A DNA stretch of 64,000 nucleotides from Roseivivax lentus (GTDB taxonomy: Bacteria > Pseudomonadota > Alphaproteobacteria > Rhodobacterales > Rhodobacteraceae), in the NCBI RefSeq assembly GCF_900156805.1, contig NZ_FTOQ01000002.1, forward strand, positions 1 through 64,000, written 5' to 3'. Below are positions 62,499-64,000 of this stretch, piece by piece. The position numbers and the translations under genes were made by a program. Position 1 is the stretch's first letter, and each line of letters begins with the position of its first letter. The notes under the pieces were generated by a model, which saw only the letters and a list, made by a program, of their open reading frames with translations, made no database searches and had not been told where the DNA came from.

Positions 62499-63329
62499 AT
62501 GCGCGACGACAGCGATATCCGCATCCTGCCCAAGGACGAGAACGACCGCCGCTTCGCCACGACGCTGGCACGCGGGCTGGCGGTGCTGCGCGCCTTCCGG
62601 CCCTCGGACGACGGGCTTGGCAATGCGGAGATCTCCGAACGCACGGGCATCCCGAAATCCACCGTGTCGCGGCTCACCTTCACGCTGCAATCGCTGGGCT
62701 ATCTGAACCACGCTCGCCGGCACGACCGCTACCGTCCCGGCCCGGCGCTTCTGGCGCTCGGCAATGTCGCGGCCTCGTCCATCTCCTTCGTGGAACTTGC
62801 AGGCCCGATCATGCAGCGGCTCGCGGACGAGACCGGCACGCTGTCGCTTCTTTTGGTGCGCGACGACACCAAGCTTCTGATCCTGAAGACCTGGCGGCCC
62901 ACGGGCGTCTCCTCGCTCTGGCTCGAGACCGGGCACCGGCTGCCCTTCAACGGCACGTCGTCGGGCCATGCGCTGTTGGCGGCGATGACCGAAGAGGTCT
63001 TCGAGAAGACCGTCGCCAACGTCGCGGGCGCGCAGGGCCTCACGCCCGAACGCGCGGCCGAGGTGCGCCGCGAGGCCTGGGGCCAGCTGATCGGGCAGGG
63101 CTTTTCCATCACCGATCCCGACGAATACTACACCCCCAGCATCCACGCCGTCGCGCGCCCCTTCCACTCGCGCGACCTGTCCGAACCCGTGGTCTTCACC
63201 TGCGGCGCGCTGCCCTCGGATCTCAGCGTCGAACGGATGCGCACCGAGGTCGGCCCCAGGCTCAACGCCGCCGTGCAGGAGCTGGAGCGGATCATGGGGC
63301 AGGGCTCCGCCATGACGATGCGGGGCTGA
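62499..63329 (+). CDS. IclR family transcriptional regulator
   Basis: A 276-residue regulator. The winged helix-turn-helix (about 20-85, FATTLARGLAVLRAFRPSDD, ISERTGIPKSTVSRLTFTLQ) precedes an IclR effector domain (about 100-265, LLVRDDTKLLILKTWRP, GHRLPFNGTSSGHALLA). GGAGGGAG precedes ATG 62499. Being inside the operon, it probably autoregulates the TRAP genes in response to the imported acid or its CoA derivative. Confidence 0.88.
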   Translation: MRDDSDIRILPKDENDRRFATTLARGLAVLRAFRPSDDGLGNAEISERTGIPKSTVSRLTFTLQSLGYLNHARRHDRYRPGPALLALGNVAASSISFVELAGPIMQRLADETGTLSLLLVRDDTKLLILKTWRPTGVSSLWLETGHRLPFNGTSSGHALLAAMTEEVFEKTVANVAGAQGLTPERAAEVRREAWGQLIGQGFSITDPDEYYTPSIHAVARPFHSRDLSEPVVFTCGALPSDLSVERMRTEVGPRLNAAVQELERIMGQGSAMTMRG

Positions 63330-63365
63330 CGAGATGAATTCACCAATCACGCAGAGAGGTGCGGC

Positions 63366-64000
63366 ATGACCGACATGGTCACTTATGAGCTCGAGGACGG
63401 CATCGCCGTCATCACCGTGGCGAACCCGCCGGTCAACGCGCTGGGCCATGCGGTCCGCAAGGGCCTGTGGGACGCGATCGACCGGTTCAACGCCGAGCCC
63501 GAGGCAAAGGCCGCGCTGATCCTCGGCGCGGGCAAGATCTTCCTTGGCGGCGCGGATATCTCCGAATTCGGCAAGCCGCCGAAAGACCCGTGGCTGCCCG
63601 AGGTCTGCAACCATATCGAGGCGGCAACGAAGCCCGTGGTCTGCGCCATCCAGGGCGCGGCGCTGGGCGGCGGGCTCGAAGTGGCGCTGGGCTGTCATTA
63701 CCGCGTCGCGCTCAAGGGCGCGAAGCTGGGCCTGCCGGAGGTCAATCTCGGCATCATCCCCGGCGCGGGCGGCACGCAGCGCACGCCGCGCGTGATCGGT
63801 GTGAAAGCCGCGCTGGAGATCATCCCGGCAGGCGGCACCGTCTCCGCCGAGCGCGCGGTCGAGATGGGCCTCGCCGACCGGCTGGCGACAGGCGATCCGC
63901 GCGCCGCGGGTCTCGCTTTCGCGCAGGAGCTTGTCGCCGAAGGTGCTGCTCCGCGCCCCGTGGGGCAGATGCCGTGCCCCGACCATGACGCCGAGGCGCT
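63366..64000 (+). CDS. Enoyl-CoA hydratase / FadB-like enzyme, 3' truncated by window
   Basis: The first 211 residues of a crotonase-fold enzyme. The oxyanion-hole motifs IFLGGADISEFG and GAALGGGLEVALG are present, and PEVNLGIIPGAGGTQRTPRV carries the catalytic-region Glu. The sequence past residue 190 (VAEGAAPRPVGQMPCP) is more like the linker to the 3-hydroxyacyl-CoA dehydrogenase part of FadB-like proteins than the end of a plain hydratase. The start is ATG 63366. It is likely the last or next gene of the IclR/TRAP operon. Confidence 0.85.
   Translation, partial: MTDMVTYELEDGIAVITVANPPVNALGHAVRKGLWDAIDRFNAEPEAKAALILGAGKIFLGGADISEFGKPPKDPWLPEVCNHIEAATKPVVCAIQGAALGGGLEVALGCHYRVALKGAKLGLPEVNLGIIPGAGGTQRTPRVIGVKAALEIIPAGGTVSAERAVEMGLADRLATGDPRAAGLAFAQELVAEGAAPRPVGQMPCPDHDAEA

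Noticed and set aside
60346-62571. Long minus-strand open frame over the fourth TRAP operon
   Set aside because: It opposes clear DctQ and DctM membrane proteins and has the same Asp/Arg/His-rich shadow composition.

Overview
The window looks like a chromosomal segment of a marine or heterotrophic alphaproteobacterium of the Rhodobacteraceae/Roseobacter type. The evidence is high-GC coding bias, tightly overlapping operons (ATGA, TGATG and GTGA junctions), four complete TRAP transporters, a nasTS-type nitrate assimilation cluster, a malonate operon in matPQMAB order, and large RTX/Hint proteins. The genus cannot be named from this sequence. No rRNA, tRNA or CRISPR array was found.

Layout. 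1-3300 is mobile-element debris: the C-terminus of an IS transposase at the left edge, a phage/plasmid-type primase-helicase with an in-frame stop, a short polymerase-like fragment on the other strand, and a lower-GC patch with purine and pyrimidine tracts. 3305-6249 holds a divergent GntR regulator, a hydantoin-racemase-like enzyme and an NCS1 permease, closed by a strong hairpin. 6250-9911 has a long regulatory-looking gap and a complete TRAP operon. 10203-13284 carries tex and an 82-aa ParB-like protein. 13486-20030 is the malonate module (matB, matA, TRAP matM-matQ-matP, divergent matR). 20257-34365 is nitrate assimilation: nasT-nasS, a leader with ANTAR-type stem-loops and a terminator, nrtA, nrtB, a fused double-ATPase nrtCD, nitrite reductase nasB/nasG, nitrate reductase nasC, a TrpD2-like protein and siroheme synthase cysG. 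34477-39800 is an RpiR-controlled TRAP operon ending in a racemase-family protein that lacks both catalytic cysteines, facing a hydratase-family gene.

40181-47292 encodes a LamG-like protein coupled to the first of two tandem RTX/Hint proteins. 47382-50393 is a cytochrome bd-type oxidase (cydAB) with a GbsR/MarR regulator. 50583-55605 is an unusual trio: a SARP-like regulator with TPRs, a vanadium-haloperoxidase/PAP2 protein that begins with eight Gly-Ile-His repeats, and an S8 peptidase. 55850-59305 contains housekeeping metabolism (thiolase, gph, rpe, aroQ). 59460-64000 is a fourth TRAP operon with an IclR regulator and the start of a FadB-like enzyme.

How it fits together. Most of the window is scavenging of small organic acids through TRAP systems. 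Each system has its own regulator family (GntR, RpiR, IclR), and several carry matching palindromes in their promoters. The nitrate cluster links uptake, reduction and siroheme supply under RNA-based antitermination. The best candidates for undescribed biology are the SARP-like regulator/GIH-repeat haloperoxidase/S8 peptidase trio, the cysteine-less racemase homologue inside a TRAP operon, and the TrpD2-like gene fixed in the nitrate operon.
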